NCBI GenBank assembly: GCA_003331045.1
Contig: QENA01000036.1
Location: 1 to 64,000, forward strand
Length of the DNA: 64,000 bases
Source of the DNA: Candidatus Tokpelaia sp. JSC189
Lineage (GTDB): Bacteria; Pseudomonadota; Alphaproteobacteria; Rhizobiales; Rhizobiaceae
Reading direction: 5' to 3'
Shown: one piece after another, positions 8,623-18,385 of the stretch
How the letters are laid out: every line of letters starts with the position of its first letter
Position numbering within the stretch: position 1 is the first letter of the stretch
Notes under the pieces: model-generated
What the model saw: the letters and a program-made list of their open reading frames with translations, nothing else
What the model was told of the DNA's origin: nothing
Databases searched by the model: none
Translations under genes and position numbers: made by a program

Positions 8623-10032
8623 TCAATTCACGGAACGTTTGAACTGCCGCACATAAAAAAAACCATAAACGAGCCCAATTATGCCCGAAATAGTAGAGCC
8701 AAGCAAAACACCAATCTTTGCAATCGACGACAGATAGACTACCTTATCAAAGGTAATTACGGTAAGAAAGATTGCCATCGTGAAACCTATACCCGCCAGC
8801 AGACCAACCAGAACCATCCCCCCCCACGAAACATTGGGCGGAAGACGACAAAATCCGGCTTTGACAGCGACAAAACTCGCCAAAAGAATACCGGTAGGTT
8901 TGCCAACAATCAGCCCAAAAGCCACACCAACCAGAACAAAGCTAGCACCCTTACCTGAAAAATTGATATCATCCAAATGTATGCCTGTATTTGCAAAGAC
9001 AAAAATCGGCATGATACCAAAAGCCACCCAAGGGCGTAATGCTATCTGTACACGCATAACTGGCGATATCATATCCCGCAGAGCATGGTTAATAACATTT
9101 ATATTCGGCTTTTTATTATCCGGCTGCCTCTGAATTGCTTTGACCGCTTTCATAATCCGCTTCAGTGACAGCTCAGATGTATGAGCCGGCAAAACAGGTG
9201 TCAGCAGCCCAAGAACAACTCCTGCAAGTGAAGGATGGGCCCCTATTTTTAACAGGCCAATCCATAAAACAACCCCAGGTATAGTATAGACCCAAATAGT
9301 TCCCAATCCCAACCATTGCATCAAAAGGACAAGGCCAATACCGGAAGAAGCAATAAACAGTCCTGAAGGATCAAACTCGTTTGAGTAAAAAAACGCAATG
9401 ATAACAATAGCAATCACATCATCAATGATTGCAAGGGATAAAAGCATAATACGAACATTGCTAGGTATTGATCTGCCCAAAAGCGCTAAAATCCCGATCG
9501 CAAAGGCAATATCGGTTGCTGTGGGGATCGCCCAGCCGGAATGCCGCGCCGGATCAGCATTTAACGCAATATAGATTATCGCAGGAAAACAAATACCGCC
9601 TGCAGCTGCAACCACAGGCAATATTGCCTGTTTCAGATCAGAAAGAGCACCATCATAAATCTCACAGCGGATTTCCATTCCTGCAACGAGGAAAAATGCG
9701 GTCATCAGAATATCATTGACCCAGAAACGTAGATCCCAAGACAGATTGTAGCGCGCTAGTGAAAATGATAACGGTGCGTGCCACAAAGCATCGTAGCTTT
9801 CATGGAAAGAAGAATTGGCCCAAAAAAATGCGCCTGCTGCAGCTATTAGCAATACAACACCGCTCATTGCCTCAATATGCAGAAAACGTTCCACAATATT
9901 CAGTATCTGTTGTGTCAGCATATAGACACAGGTCGGCGGCCTACGCCGGCCTAATGAAAACATATTATCAATTTCCATGCTCTGGCTAGTCCAACCAGAA
10001 TTACAAATCCTGTCCGCAGACCCATTCTGCAA
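8623..10032 (-). CDS. nhaA: Na+/H+ antiporter NhaA
   Basis: Inner-membrane sodium/proton antiporter used in pH and salt homeostasis. The family motif ATDIAFAIGILALLG, with the TM4 assembly region, and the paired aspartates of TM5 (LAIIDDVIAIVIIAFFYS) are intact. At least ten hydrophobic segments are present. The frame opens with a TTG at 10032 that has AGGG a few bases upstream, giving 469 residues. Internal ATGs at 9975 and 9918 would give lengths closer to the family core, which begins around IVERFLHIEAMSGV. The start is therefore uncertain. The gene is monocistronic as far as I can see. Confidence 0.93.
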   Translation of the reverse strand: MQNGSADRICNSGWTSQSMEIDNMFSLGRRRPPTCVYMLTQQILNIVERFLHIEAMSGVVLLIAAAGAFFWANSSFHESYDALWHAPLSFSLARYNLSWDLRFWVNDILMTAFFLVAGMEIRCEIYDGALSDLKQAILPVVAAAGGICFPAIIYIALNADPARHSGWAIPTATDIAFAIGILALLGRSIPSNVRIMLLSLAIIDDVIAIVIIAFFYSNEFDPSGLFIASSGIGLVLLMQWLGLGTIWVYTIPGVVLWIGLLKIGAHPSLAGVVLGLLTPVLPAHTSELSLKRIMKAVKAIQRQPDNKKPNINVINHALRDMISPVMRVQIALRPWVAFGIMPIFVFANTGIHLDDINFSGKGASFVLVGVAFGLIVGKPTGILLASFVAVKAGFCRLPPNVSWGGMVLVGLLAGIGFTMAIFLTVITFDKVVYLSSIAKIGVLLGSTISGIIGLVYGFFYVRQFKRSVN

Positions 10033-11703
10033 AACACCCTGCTTTTATTTATATCCAATAGATAAAGTATTTACGCAACCAGTTATTTATTGATTATGCG
10101 TTATTTAATCCGGCCTACTGACCAACAATAATGATCATAATTGCCCCATCGCTGATGAATCACATTCAGTTCTAAAATTGCTGTATTGACAAGAATAACC
10201 AATATCAAGGGATTTATGACTGCCTGAAAACCCTTCATCAAAATTAATCAACTTCACCTTTCAGCTCAGCAGAATTTCCCCTATAATTCTTGTCTGAAAA
10301 CAAAATACGATGAGGAATCATAACCCGCTCCTCAGGCTTGTCCCAAATCATATCAGCATTCAATGATAGGCTGAGCTTTTATACCCCATCTCACGCAGAA
10401 ACTCTGCTACGCGTCACCCATCTGTGTCATATCCACGCTAAAACCCTCTAGGCTTAGAATCACGCTAAAACCCTCTAGGCTTAGAATAAAGGCTTGAGGA
10501 ATGATCTAGTCCTAATCGCTTGGCTTCAGAAACAAAGAAGTAAATCCATTTTAAGCTGCGGTATACCGACAGCAACATTCCTCTATTTCAATATCTATGA
10601 CTAGAATACTGCTCAGAAGATAGAGTAACGCCTGCTAGGCTTTCTTCTGTCAAAATATCACGAAAATTGCCGGCTGCAAAATAAGGCCTTTATCGTTTCA
10701 AACGAAGATATCTCGGCCGAATTGAGCACCAAACCGTTCCTGCTCAAAGCGCCAACGAAAGACACGGAAATCCTCATCTCCTTAGCATTAATAAAATTAA
10801 TTTTCAGATCATTAAAAAAACCGGCCTCCAAATAATGATTTGGGTACAGATCCGGAACTTTAATTGATAGAATATCAGGGTAAATCTTACGAGAAAGTAA
10901 TAGCAAAACTTAAAAGAGCCTAGAAAGCCGGTGTCCAATTGTTGGAGTTGATCATGTGACAACTGCAATTATACCATCAAGATGAAATATGGACTGATAA
11001 CTCGTCTTTAAATTTTCAGAAAAACATTACGAATGTCTTAAACTATCTCTCTCAAGAAACCACAGTGGCGGACGGGCTGAAATCAGATATTATCTTAACC
11101 ACGTCATTTCGTATTGCCATAATACTTTGAAATATAAACCGTATGTTTCGCCGCAGAAACCTCAAAAACGCACCTCATTACCCGAAACCGTTTTTATGTT
11201 ATTCATAACAATAATATTTAAAAATTCTTTTACCAAATTTATATCAGATCCCAAAGGAAAATAACAGGCTGTGGTAGGTGCCAAATCTACCTTTATACAG
11301 CGTTGATCATAAAAGCCAGAAGCTGAAATCCCATTGCAACCAGGTTATTAATTTTCCATGACAGCGGCATAGAATCTCTAGAATGGTCTTCATGATACCA
11401 TTCACCCACAAATGTACATGATTAAACAAGAAAAAATAAATAAAAACAAAACTTCCTTTCACTTTTCTATAACTAAAGAGTATGATGGAAAAAAATTTCT
11501 CTGCATAAAAATAAACACTCTGTAAATTATAAATTTTCTCATCAGCTAACTGGCAACAAACGGGTAAAGATTCTGTCAGTGCTTGTCAAAACAGTCTAGG
11601 GTAAACAGATGGTTTATAATATAGAACTTCCATCTGTTCCTGCTGTTTCAGAAATTAAAATCAGGTCTTAGATGTATTATGCAGAGATGGGAGTGCTTGG
11701 CCG
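10033..11703. other. Decayed spacer of 1.7 kb
   Basis: No intact gene. On the minus strand two stretches look like degraded coding sequence: 10658-10906 (open, containing YPNHYLEAGFFNDL) and about 10250-10350 (a frame containing MIWDKPEERVMIPHRILF, with GAGGAG just before an internal ATG). They may be parts of one dead gene; I could not identify it. A tandem 27-base duplication lies at 10434-10487. Confidence 0.45.
10434..10487. repeat. Perfect tandem duplication, 2 x 27 bases
   Basis: Two adjacent identical 27-base units (10434-10460 and 10461-10487), each beginning CACGCTAAAACCCTCTAGG and ending CTTAGAAT. Exact identity in otherwise decaying sequence points to a recent duplication by slippage. 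I see no function. Confidence 0.95.
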
Positions 11704-13476
11704 ATGACTGATGAACAAATATTATCTCTTTCTATTCTCGGGCTACTGATGGCTGCCCTGATTCTGGATCGTTTCCGTTATGATATTGTTGCCGTAATTG
11801 CATTGCTTGTTTCTGTTGCAGTCGGAATTGTTAATCCTAAACAGGCTTTTTCGGGTTTTAGCAATGATATTGTTATCATTGTCGGCAGTGCGCTACTTGT
11901 CAGCGCAGGAGTTGCACGTTCTGGCATCATGGAAAACCTGATCCAGCGCATATGGCCAGATACAAAATCTGTCCAGTTGCAACTTACTTTCCTAGTTATC
12001 ACTGTCACCATCTTATCCGCTTTTGTAAAAAATATCGGTGCCCTTGCCATGATGCTGCCGATTGCCTTTCAGTTTGCACGCCGCTCCGGCGCATCACCTT
12101 CGGTTTTTCTCATGCCGATGGCCTATAGCGCCCTTCTCGGCGGCCTGATGACCCAGATTGGCACATCACCGAACATTGTCGTCTCACAGATCCGCGAAAG
12201 GATGACTGGGCAAGGTTTTTCAATGTTTGACTATATGCCGGTCGGTGCTACTGTTGCTAGCGCAGGGGTTTTATATCTTATCTTTTTTTACTGGCTTTTG
12301 CCTACACGCAACCGTAATAACATTTCACGGGAGGATGCAATAGAGATCCGTGATTACATTTCTGAAGCCACAGTCCCGGCCGAGGCCTCAATCATTGGCA
12401 AAACATTAACCGATCTAATGCGACCTGCCGGCGGGGAAGCGATGATTCTCCGAATTATCCGCAACAAAAAAAATATTCTGCCACTGCCAGATACAGTTAT
12501 TGCCCATAAAGACGTAATTTTATTTGAAGGATCTCCAAAGGCACTCGATGCCATTACAAATACAGCACGTCTTGAGTTATCAACGGGAAGAACTGTTGCA
12601 GAAGGTGAAAAAAACCGTGAAATTGATGTTGTTGAAGCCGTTATCACGGACAATTCACCACTTATTGGCATATCTGCCAAGCAATTAGCACTTTTTGATC
12701 GGTATGATGCTAATCTTCTGGCTGTCAGTCGGCAGCATGAACGTATCCGCGACCGACTTGGTGAAATTGTTTTCCGCCTAGGTGATATCATCGTACTTCA
12801 GGGGCGCGAAAGTGTGCTGCCCAATCTTTTGCGTGAGCTTAAGTGTCTCCCCCTTGCACGGCGCACAATCATGCTCGGCAATCTGCGCCACGGGTTGATT
12901 CCTATTATCATTCTTGCAGTAGCTGTCCTTGCCACGGCTTTACAGATTGTACCTGTCGCTATGGCTTTTTTCACGGCGGCAATAGCTATGGTAGTTTTCC
13001 GTATTATACCAAGCCGTGAAATCTATCAGGCGCTTGATGGACAGATTCTTGTTCTACTGGCAGCACTCATCCCTGTCAGTGAATCGCTGACTGATACAGG
13101 CTGTGCACAGCTTATCGGTGAATGGCTCGGCCATCTGGCTGCAAGACTACCGTCCTATGGTGCATTGTCGCTTATTCTTATTGCCGCTATGCTTGTAACA
13201 CCTTTTCTCAATAATGCAGCAACGGTGATGGTCATGGCACCTGTTGCCTCGAGTTTTGCAACATCATTGGATTATCGGCCAGATCCTTTCCTAATGGCTG
13301 TCGCTATCGGTGCAGCATGTGATTTTCTTACGCCCATCGGCCATCAATGCAATATGCTGGTCATGAGTCCTGGAGGCTACCGTTTCATTGACTACCCGAG
13401 ACTTGGTTTACCTCTGTCTACCTTAATTGTCATTATTGCAGTCCCCATGATCATCCTATTGTGGCCCCTTTCATGA
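11704..13476 (+). CDS. SLC13/DASS-type permease with central TrkA-C (RCK_C) domains
   Basis: Inner-membrane transporter of 590 residues. About five N-terminal membrane helices come first, then a cytoplasmic insert (about residues 205-380) with two RCK_C-like repeats (VPAEASIIGKTLTDL and DNSPLIGISAKQLAL start them), then a second membrane half. The conserved hairpin signatures LMTQIGTSPNIVVSQ and LTPIGHQCNMLVM are the paired SNT-like substrate motifs of DASS/CitT-type carriers. The substrate could be a di- or tricarboxylate, sulfate or another anion and cannot be fixed from sequence. The ATG at 11704 follows GGGAG. Its stop overlaps the start of the next gene (ATGA), so the pair is translationally coupled. 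Confidence 0.9.
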   Translation: MTDEQILSLSILGLLMAALILDRFRYDIVAVIALLVSVAVGIVNPKQAFSGFSNDIVIIVGSALLVSAGVARSGIMENLIQRIWPDTKSVQLQLTFLVITVTILSAFVKNIGALAMMLPIAFQFARRSGASPSVFLMPMAYSALLGGLMTQIGTSPNIVVSQIRERMTGQGFSMFDYMPVGATVASAGVLYLIFFYWLLPTRNRNNISREDAIEIRDYISEATVPAEASIIGKTLTDLMRPAGGEAMILRIIRNKKNILPLPDTVIAHKDVILFEGSPKALDAITNTARLELSTGRTVAEGEKNREIDVVEAVITDNSPLIGISAKQLALFDRYDANLLAVSRQHERIRDRLGEIVFRLGDIIVLQGRESVLPNLLRELKCLPLARRTIMLGNLRHGLIPIIILAVAVLATALQIVPVAMAFFTAAIAMVVFRIIPSREIYQALDGQILVLLAALIPVSESLTDTGCAQLIGEWLGHLAARLPSYGALSLILIAAMLVTPFLNNAATVMVMAPVASSFATSLDYRPDPFLMAVAIGAACDFLTPIGHQCNMLVMSPGGYRFIDYPRLGLPLSTLIVIIAVPMIILLWPLS

Positions 13477-14582
13477 TTAAATTTCAACACTTTAATAACC
13501 ACCTGAAACAAGCAATGCTGCAAATCAAGACGAACTGGAAAGATGCTCTCTATGCCGGAATTGCGGCTGGCATTTCATGGTTTATCTCGCTTAATCTTCT
13601 CTCCCATTCGCATCCTATCTTTGCTGCCATGTCCGCCCTGATCTGCCTTGCCCCAGGCCAACCAGACCATAGACGACAAGCCATATATGTGCTGATCGGT
13701 GTTATGACCGGTGTTCTGATCGGAGAAATAACATTACTTCTTCCACCTATGCCGATAGAGATGCGGATAGCGCTTGTGGGCTTTATAGGGCTTCTTATAG
13801 CATCGAGCTATGCGACCATCCCAGTCATTATTATACAGGCCGGTGTTTCAGCCATCATGGTCTTTGCAATGGGAACAGAAGTTGCAGGCTTTACACGGGT
13901 AACTGATGTCATGGTTGGAACCGGTGTGGGGCTTATCTTCAGCCAGATTCTCTTTACCCCCGATCAGATCCAAGTTCTCAAGATTTCAATTGAGCGCTTT
14001 TTCCATGAACTGGCGAATAACTTCACACTGGCGGCAGATTCCCTTGAAAAAAGTGATACGGCAACAGCCAATCGCGCACTTAAAAGTTGCGGGCGAGTGC
14101 ATACGGCGCTAATTACACTGATTGGTAGCATTAATATTGTACGCGACAATGCCCGCTGGACATTGCGTGGACGGATATCATCACGGGAGGTTACTACGCT
14201 TGCCTTGCGTTATGATAAGACTGCAATCAGGCTTTATGCGGCTACACTTCTGTTCTGTGAAGCACTTGTCAATGCAATCAAAAAACAACGTGAGGAACCC
14301 CCGGAATGGCTTACGGATTCTGTCAGGTTAGCTGCCTCAAATTGCCGATTCCTAGCAGGTGACATCAAGGGTGACGAGGCTTTTAAAAAACCCGACCGTT
14401 CAATACGGGAGGACCCTTCCATTACTTGGCGTGACTGTATTAAAAGTATGGAACTTGTGGAAAATACACTGGCCCGTTTCTACAAAAGCAAAACCCGCAG
14501 CTCGCGTTTACAGTCTTGGAGAAAAAAAAGGATTATAAATGCTGTGCGTGAGGAAATGATCTGGCAGAAAAATAAGAAATAA
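13473..14582 (+). CDS. FUSC-family inner-membrane protein
   Basis: Protein of about 369 residues. The N-terminal half has about six membrane helices (ALYAGIAAGISWFISLNLL, AMSALICLAPG and others), with the motif GQPDHRRQAIYVLIGV typical of FUSC/aromatic acid exporter-like proteins. The C-terminal half is a charged, helical cytoplasmic domain. The family includes efflux proteins for aromatic acids or fusaric acid and many of unknown role. The ATG at 13473 overlaps the TGA of the permease gene, so this start is preferred over an upstream GTG at 13461. The coupling suggests the two work on the same or a related anionic substrate. This is inference. Confidence 0.85.
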   Translation: MIKFQHFNNHLKQAMLQIKTNWKDALYAGIAAGISWFISLNLLSHSHPIFAAMSALICLAPGQPDHRRQAIYVLIGVMTGVLIGEITLLLPPMPIEMRIALVGFIGLLIASSYATIPVIIIQAGVSAIMVFAMGTEVAGFTRVTDVMVGTGVGLIFSQILFTPDQIQVLKISIERFFHELANNFTLAADSLEKSDTATANRALKSCGRVHTALITLIGSINIVRDNARWTLRGRISSREVTTLALRYDKTAIRLYAATLLFCEALVNAIKKQREEPPEWLTDSVRLAASNCRFLAGDIKGDEAFKKPDRSIREDPSITWRDCIKSMELVENTLARFYKSKTRSSRLQSWRKKRIINAVREEMIWQKNKK

Positions 14583-14724
14583 AGCAAAGGAATTGTCTAT
14601 GATTGGTTTCAATTTTTCAGAACGAAAATATGATCTTGGATTTGTAGAGGCTACTACCTAACAAGAAAACAATAGAAAGCGACTTTGAACCCTTCACTAT
14701 CCAACAACCATATAAAAATTTAAA

Positions 14725-15864
14725 TCAGCCGCAATAGACAGGAATATCCCCTTTAGTCCAAAGAGTACGCACTTCGGTATCAAAGGCAGCAAAACGCCCT
14801 TCTTCTATTGCATCACGGATACCCTGCATCAACTGCTGATAATAGGCAAGGTTATTCCATGTCAGCAGCATGCCTCCCAGTGTCTCGCCGGACTTAACAA
14901 GATGATGCAGATAGGCGCGGCTGTAACCACGTGCTGCCGGACAGGAAGATTGCTCATCAAGCGGTCGCGGATCCTCTGCATGGCGAACATTAAGCAGGTT
15001 GATTTTGCCAAAACGCGTAAAAGCAAGTCCATGCCGACCGGCACGTGTCGGCATGACACAGTCAAACATATCAATACCACAAGCCACGCTTCGCAGAATA
15101 TCATCCGGTGTGCCAACCCCCATTAGATAACGCGGTTTTTTATTAGGCAGAAGTGGACAGATGAAATCCAGAACCCGTAACATCACCTCCTGCGATTCTC
15201 CAACAGCAAGGCCGCCAATAGCATACCCTTTTAGATCCATCATTTTCAATGCCTGTGCAGAATATTCACGTAGCTTTTCATCATCTCCACCCTGCACAAT
15301 ACCGAACATGGCCTTGCCCGACTGCAAACCAAAAGCGATCTTGCAACGTTCGGCCCAACGCAGTGACATTTCCATTGCCCGTTGCATTTCATCAAGAGAT
15401 GCAGGCAATGCAATACATTGGTCAAGTTGCATCTGGATATCTGAATCAAGAAGCCCCTGAATTTCAATCGAGCGCTCCGGCGTCATTTCATAATAAGCGC
15501 CATCAATATGCGATTGGAAGATAACGCCATTTTCATTCAGCTTACGCAAGCCGGCTAGCGACATAACCTGAAAACCACCTGAATCAGTCAAAATCGGCCC
15601 ATTCCAGCGAATAAATTTATGTAAACCGCCCAAGCGAGTGATTCTTTCAGCACCTGGGCGCAACATCAGATGATAGGTATTTCCGAGAATGATATCAGTC
15701 CCAAGCTCGCGAACCTGCTCCATATACATGGCTTTAACTGTGCCGGTTGTTCCTACAGGCATAAATGCTGGTGTACGTACAATACCGCGCGACGTCAAAA
15801 TCTCACCATGGCGGGCATTTCTCTCACAGGCAAGTAGTCTGAAAGCGAAATTTTCTGTCATCAT
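14725..15864 (-). CDS. tgt: tRNA-guanine transglycosylase (queuine tRNA-ribosyltransferase)
   Basis: Exchanges guanine 34 for the queuosine precursor preQ1 in tRNAs with a GUN anticodon. The length, 379 residues, is normal. Catalytic segments are present: [33 protein letters not shown] and [13 protein letters not shown], with both catalytic aspartates. The structural zinc site is unusual: where the classical C-x-C-x2-C stands before YSRAYL, this protein reads S-S-C-P-A-A, so only the middle cysteine remains. The downstream His ([10 protein letters not shown]) is kept. It lies 43 bases after queA on the same strand, forming a queuosine operon. Confidence 0.95.
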   Translation of the reverse strand: MMTENFAFRLLACERNARHGEILTSRGIVRTPAFMPVGTTGTVKAMYMEQVRELGTDIILGNTYHLMLRPGAERITRLGGLHKFIRWNGPILTDSGGFQVMSLAGLRKLNENGVIFQSHIDGAYYEMTPERSIEIQGLLDSDIQMQLDQCIALPASLDEMQRAMEMSLRWAERCKIAFGLQSGKAMFGIVQGGDDEKLREYSAQALKMMDLKGYAIGGLAVGESQEVMLRVLDFICPLLPNKKPRYLMGVGTPDDILRSVACGIDMFDCVMPTRAGRHGLAFTRFGKINLLNVRHAEDPRPLDEQSSCPAARGYSRAYLHHLVKSGETLGGMLLTWNNLAYYQQLMQGIRDAIEEGRFAAFDTEVRTLWTKGDIPVYCG

Positions 15865-15907
15865 ATCTTAAACCCTGCATATATATATTTCTGATCAGGC
15901 GCGATTT

Positions 15908-17002
15908 TTATCTTAAAGCCAGGTTCCGGCTTTCCGAAAACCGATCTAGTAGGCTTGCGTCACCATATGAATAAAAGCGATAATCGTTCTCAATCGCATG
16001 TTTATAAGCTGCCTTCATGGTTTCAAGACCGCTGAATGCTGAAACCAGCATAAATAGGGTTGAACGCGGCAAATGAAAATTGGTGATAAGCCGATCCACA
16101 AACCGGAACTGATAGCCCGGCGTGATAAAGATATCCGTAGCCCCTGACCAAGCGCCGAGTTGCCCTATCTCTGAAGTGGCACTTTCAAGCAGCCGCAAAG
16201 TCGTCGTACCCACTGCGATAATCTGCCCCCCTTGGGCCTTAACAGCCATAAGCCGTTCAGCAGTTTCGGCATCAATATGACCGATCTCTGCATGCATTTT
16301 ATGGTTTTCTGTATCATCGACCCTTACCGGCAGAAATGTTCCTGCCCCGACATGCAATGTGATAAAATGCTCCTCTATGCCATGTTCTGCCAGTTTTTTA
16401 AGAAGATCGATAGTAAAATGCAGCCCAGCGGTCGGCGCAGCCACGGCACCTTCCTCGCGTGCATAAACAGTCTGATAATCAATCCTATCCTGGGCATCCT
16501 CTGCACGGCGCGCAGCAATATAAGGTGGCAATGGCATACGGCCGACAAGCTTAATTGCCGCATCCAATGCCATCCCCGATTTGTCAAAGATCAGCAGTAT
16601 TTCGCCTGCATCGCCCTTTTCAGCTACTGCGGCAACAAGTTCTATGCCATGGCCGCTAAAAATAATCGTTCCCCCCCGCTGCAATCTTTTTGCTGGCCTG
16701 ACAAAAGCTTTCCAACCATCAAGAGCAGTGCGCATGTGCAATGTAGCCCCGATACGAACAACCACACCATCATGGTGATATTCCCCTTCAAGGCGAGCAG
16801 GAATAACCCTCGTATCATTAAATACCAGCGCATCACCAGGCTGAAGCAACGCAGGCAGATCAGCCATATGAAAATCCCTCGGTGGCTGGAATGGTGCAAC
16901 GTACTGCAACCGCGCGGATTCGCGCGACTTTGCGGGGCGCAAAGCTATGTTTTTTTTAGGTAAATCAAAATCGAAGAGATTAACATTCATCGAAAAATAC
17001 AT
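15908..17002 (-). CDS. queA: S-adenosylmethionine:tRNA ribosyltransferase-isomerase QueA
   Basis: Transfers and isomerises the ribosyl part of SAM onto preQ1-modified tRNA to give epoxyqueuosine. Family blocks are complete: [16 protein letters not shown] at the N-terminus, [59 protein letters not shown] and [16 protein letters not shown]. Length is 364 or 360 residues, depending on whether the ATG at 17002 or 16990 is used; neither has a clear Shine-Dalgarno. It is followed by tgt. Upstream lies the pseudogene of a peptidyl-prolyl isomerase, the gene normally found between coaD and queA in relatives. Confidence 0.95.
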   Translation of the reverse strand: MYFSMNVNLFDFDLPKKNIALRPAKSRESARLQYVAPFQPPRDFHMADLPALLQPGDALVFNDTRVIPARLEGEYHHDGVVVRIGATLHMRTALDGWKAFVRPAKRLQRGGTIIFSGHGIELVAAVAEKGDAGEILLIFDKSGMALDAAIKLVGRMPLPPYIAARRAEDAQDRIDYQTVYAREEGAVAAPTAGLHFTIDLLKKLAEHGIEEHFITLHVGAGTFLPVRVDDTENHKMHAEIGHIDAETAERLMAVKAQGGQIIAVGTTTLRLLESATSEIGQLGAWSGATDIFITPGYQFRFVDRLITNFHLPRSTLFMLVSAFSGLETMKAAYKHAIENDYRFYSYGDASLLDRFSESRNLALR

Positions 17003-17039
17003 CGAAACAAAATAATGTCAAAATAGTTGATATGCTCAA

Positions 17040-17530
17040 TTTATTATCCGCAACAATACCCACCCTGATGATCTTGTGAGGTTCCAATAATGACTCACCG
17101 TACTTGATCTGGTCAACATTATAATACTTTCCACAATTTGAGCCCAGATTGTACACTCGCGACGCCATAATTTATCCTTAAAACAGATAAAAAACTACGA
17201 GTCCGCCGAATTGGGATTCGGCACACATCATCCTAACTATACCGGGCCTAAAAAGCTTAAAAGAAAATTCAGCAGCGATATTCCCATACTTCAAATGTCT
17301 TCATATTGATATAACTAATATATTCATTTTCCAGATTATCATACTCGATATCTTCCGTTTAGGCCATAAATACCATTGATAAAATCAATTAAAATATTAT
17401 ATTAATTATAGATATCATTACGTACAAATTTTTTGCATCTACTCCACATGGCGAGGGTAATATCAGGTCGCAGCTTTATGGGAAGATAGACCATCCTTCA
17501 AAGTTAAGAGCAAAGATATTTGTCCTATCT
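17040..17530 (-). pseudogene. Decayed cyclophilin-type peptidyl-prolyl cis-trans isomerase
   Basis: Degraded PPIase (PpiA/PpiB type) on the minus strand, found by reading all three frames. Near 17440-17475 the frames give KLRPDI and HVE, matching the family N-terminus L-R-P-D-x-A-P-x-H-V-E-R. At 17180-17215 the sequence reads PNSADS-stop-FFICF, the cyclophilin signature PNSADSQFFI with its Gln codon changed to TAG (17195-17197). At 17040-17120 it reads NVDQIKYGES and KIIRVGIVADNK, the usual C-terminal strand. The three pieces lie in order but in different frames. The gene is dead. It lies between coaD and queA, where relatives carry ppi genes. Confidence 0.8.
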
Positions 17531-17636
17531 GTTGCCTGGTGCTAATACTCTGAAGAGAATTTCAGCCCAAAACCTCTTTCATGATAGAACCATAAATATT
17601 TCGTGGAAAATTATCGAATTTTTCGCATTGTCGGGA

Positions 17637-18134
17637 TTAATAATTAAATTTCTTATTGAGAGTCTGCATAACAATTTTAGGCACAAAAGGTGAGACATCA
17701 CCCTTCATGGATGCAATTTGGCGCACTAAGGTAGCCGTAATGGCACGGGCAGAAACGCTAGCCGGTAAAAAGACAGTTTGTATATCCGGTGCCATAGCGC
17801 TATTCATGCCCGCAAGCTGCATTTCATAATCAAGATCTGTCCCATCCCGTAAGCTACGAATTAAAAACGAAGCACCAATTTCCCGCGCCTTTTCAACCAG
17901 AAGATTATCAAAAGCTATTACCTCGACACGGGCTGCTTTCTTGCCCAAAAGCTCCTCTGCCACAATCCTAATAAGTTCTGCCCGCTCTTCAAATGTGAAG
18001 AGCGGTATCTTGCCTACATGAAGACCGATCGCAACAACAATCTTTTCCGCAATATTGAAACCTGCCCGCAAAACGTCGACATGTCCGTTTGTGATAGGAT
18101 CAAACGACCCTGCATATATGGCAACATACCCCAT
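17637..18134 (-). CDS. coaD: Phosphopantetheine adenylyltransferase
   Basis: Fourth step of coenzyme A synthesis: transfers AMP from ATP to 4'-phosphopantetheine. 165 residues, normal size. The nucleotidyltransferase motif [15 protein letters not shown] (7-21) is intact, as is the substrate segment [21 protein letters not shown] and the C-terminal [16 protein letters not shown]. The ATG at 18134 has a GAGAAG site upstream. It follows gyrA on the same strand after a 250-base gap, so it probably has its own promoter or is a distal member of that transcript. Confidence 0.95.
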   Translation of the reverse strand: MGYVAIYAGSFDPITNGHVDVLRAGFNIAEKIVVAIGLHVGKIPLFTFEERAELIRIVAEELLGKKAARVEVIAFDNLLVEKAREIGASFLIRSLRDGTDLDYEMQLAGMNSAMAPDIQTVFLPASVSARAITATLVRQIASMKGDVSPFVPKIVMQTLNKKFNY

Positions 18135-18385
18135 AAAATCTTCTCTGATAAAGCATCAATTATAAGAAACAAGTCTTTATTTCTGATATAGTCAACTTCT
18201 GAACTGATCAGTATCACAACACTCCCGCATTATACAGAGAAAACTGCTGGTAAGAAAAAAGCAAAAACAGCCATCTTTCCGATCCTATGTAAAAAACAAG
18301 GGCACCTACCAGAAAGACGGATAGTCCCACAGTTTAGCAAAGGCATCCCCGCAAAATGCAGTCTCAACCTAATTATCACCATTTC

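Noticed and set aside
14599..14661. 20-codon ORF after the FUSC gene with AAAGGA upstream
   Set aside because: Too short, and the product is neither a membrane helix nor a known leader peptide; a decayed gene start is equally likely.
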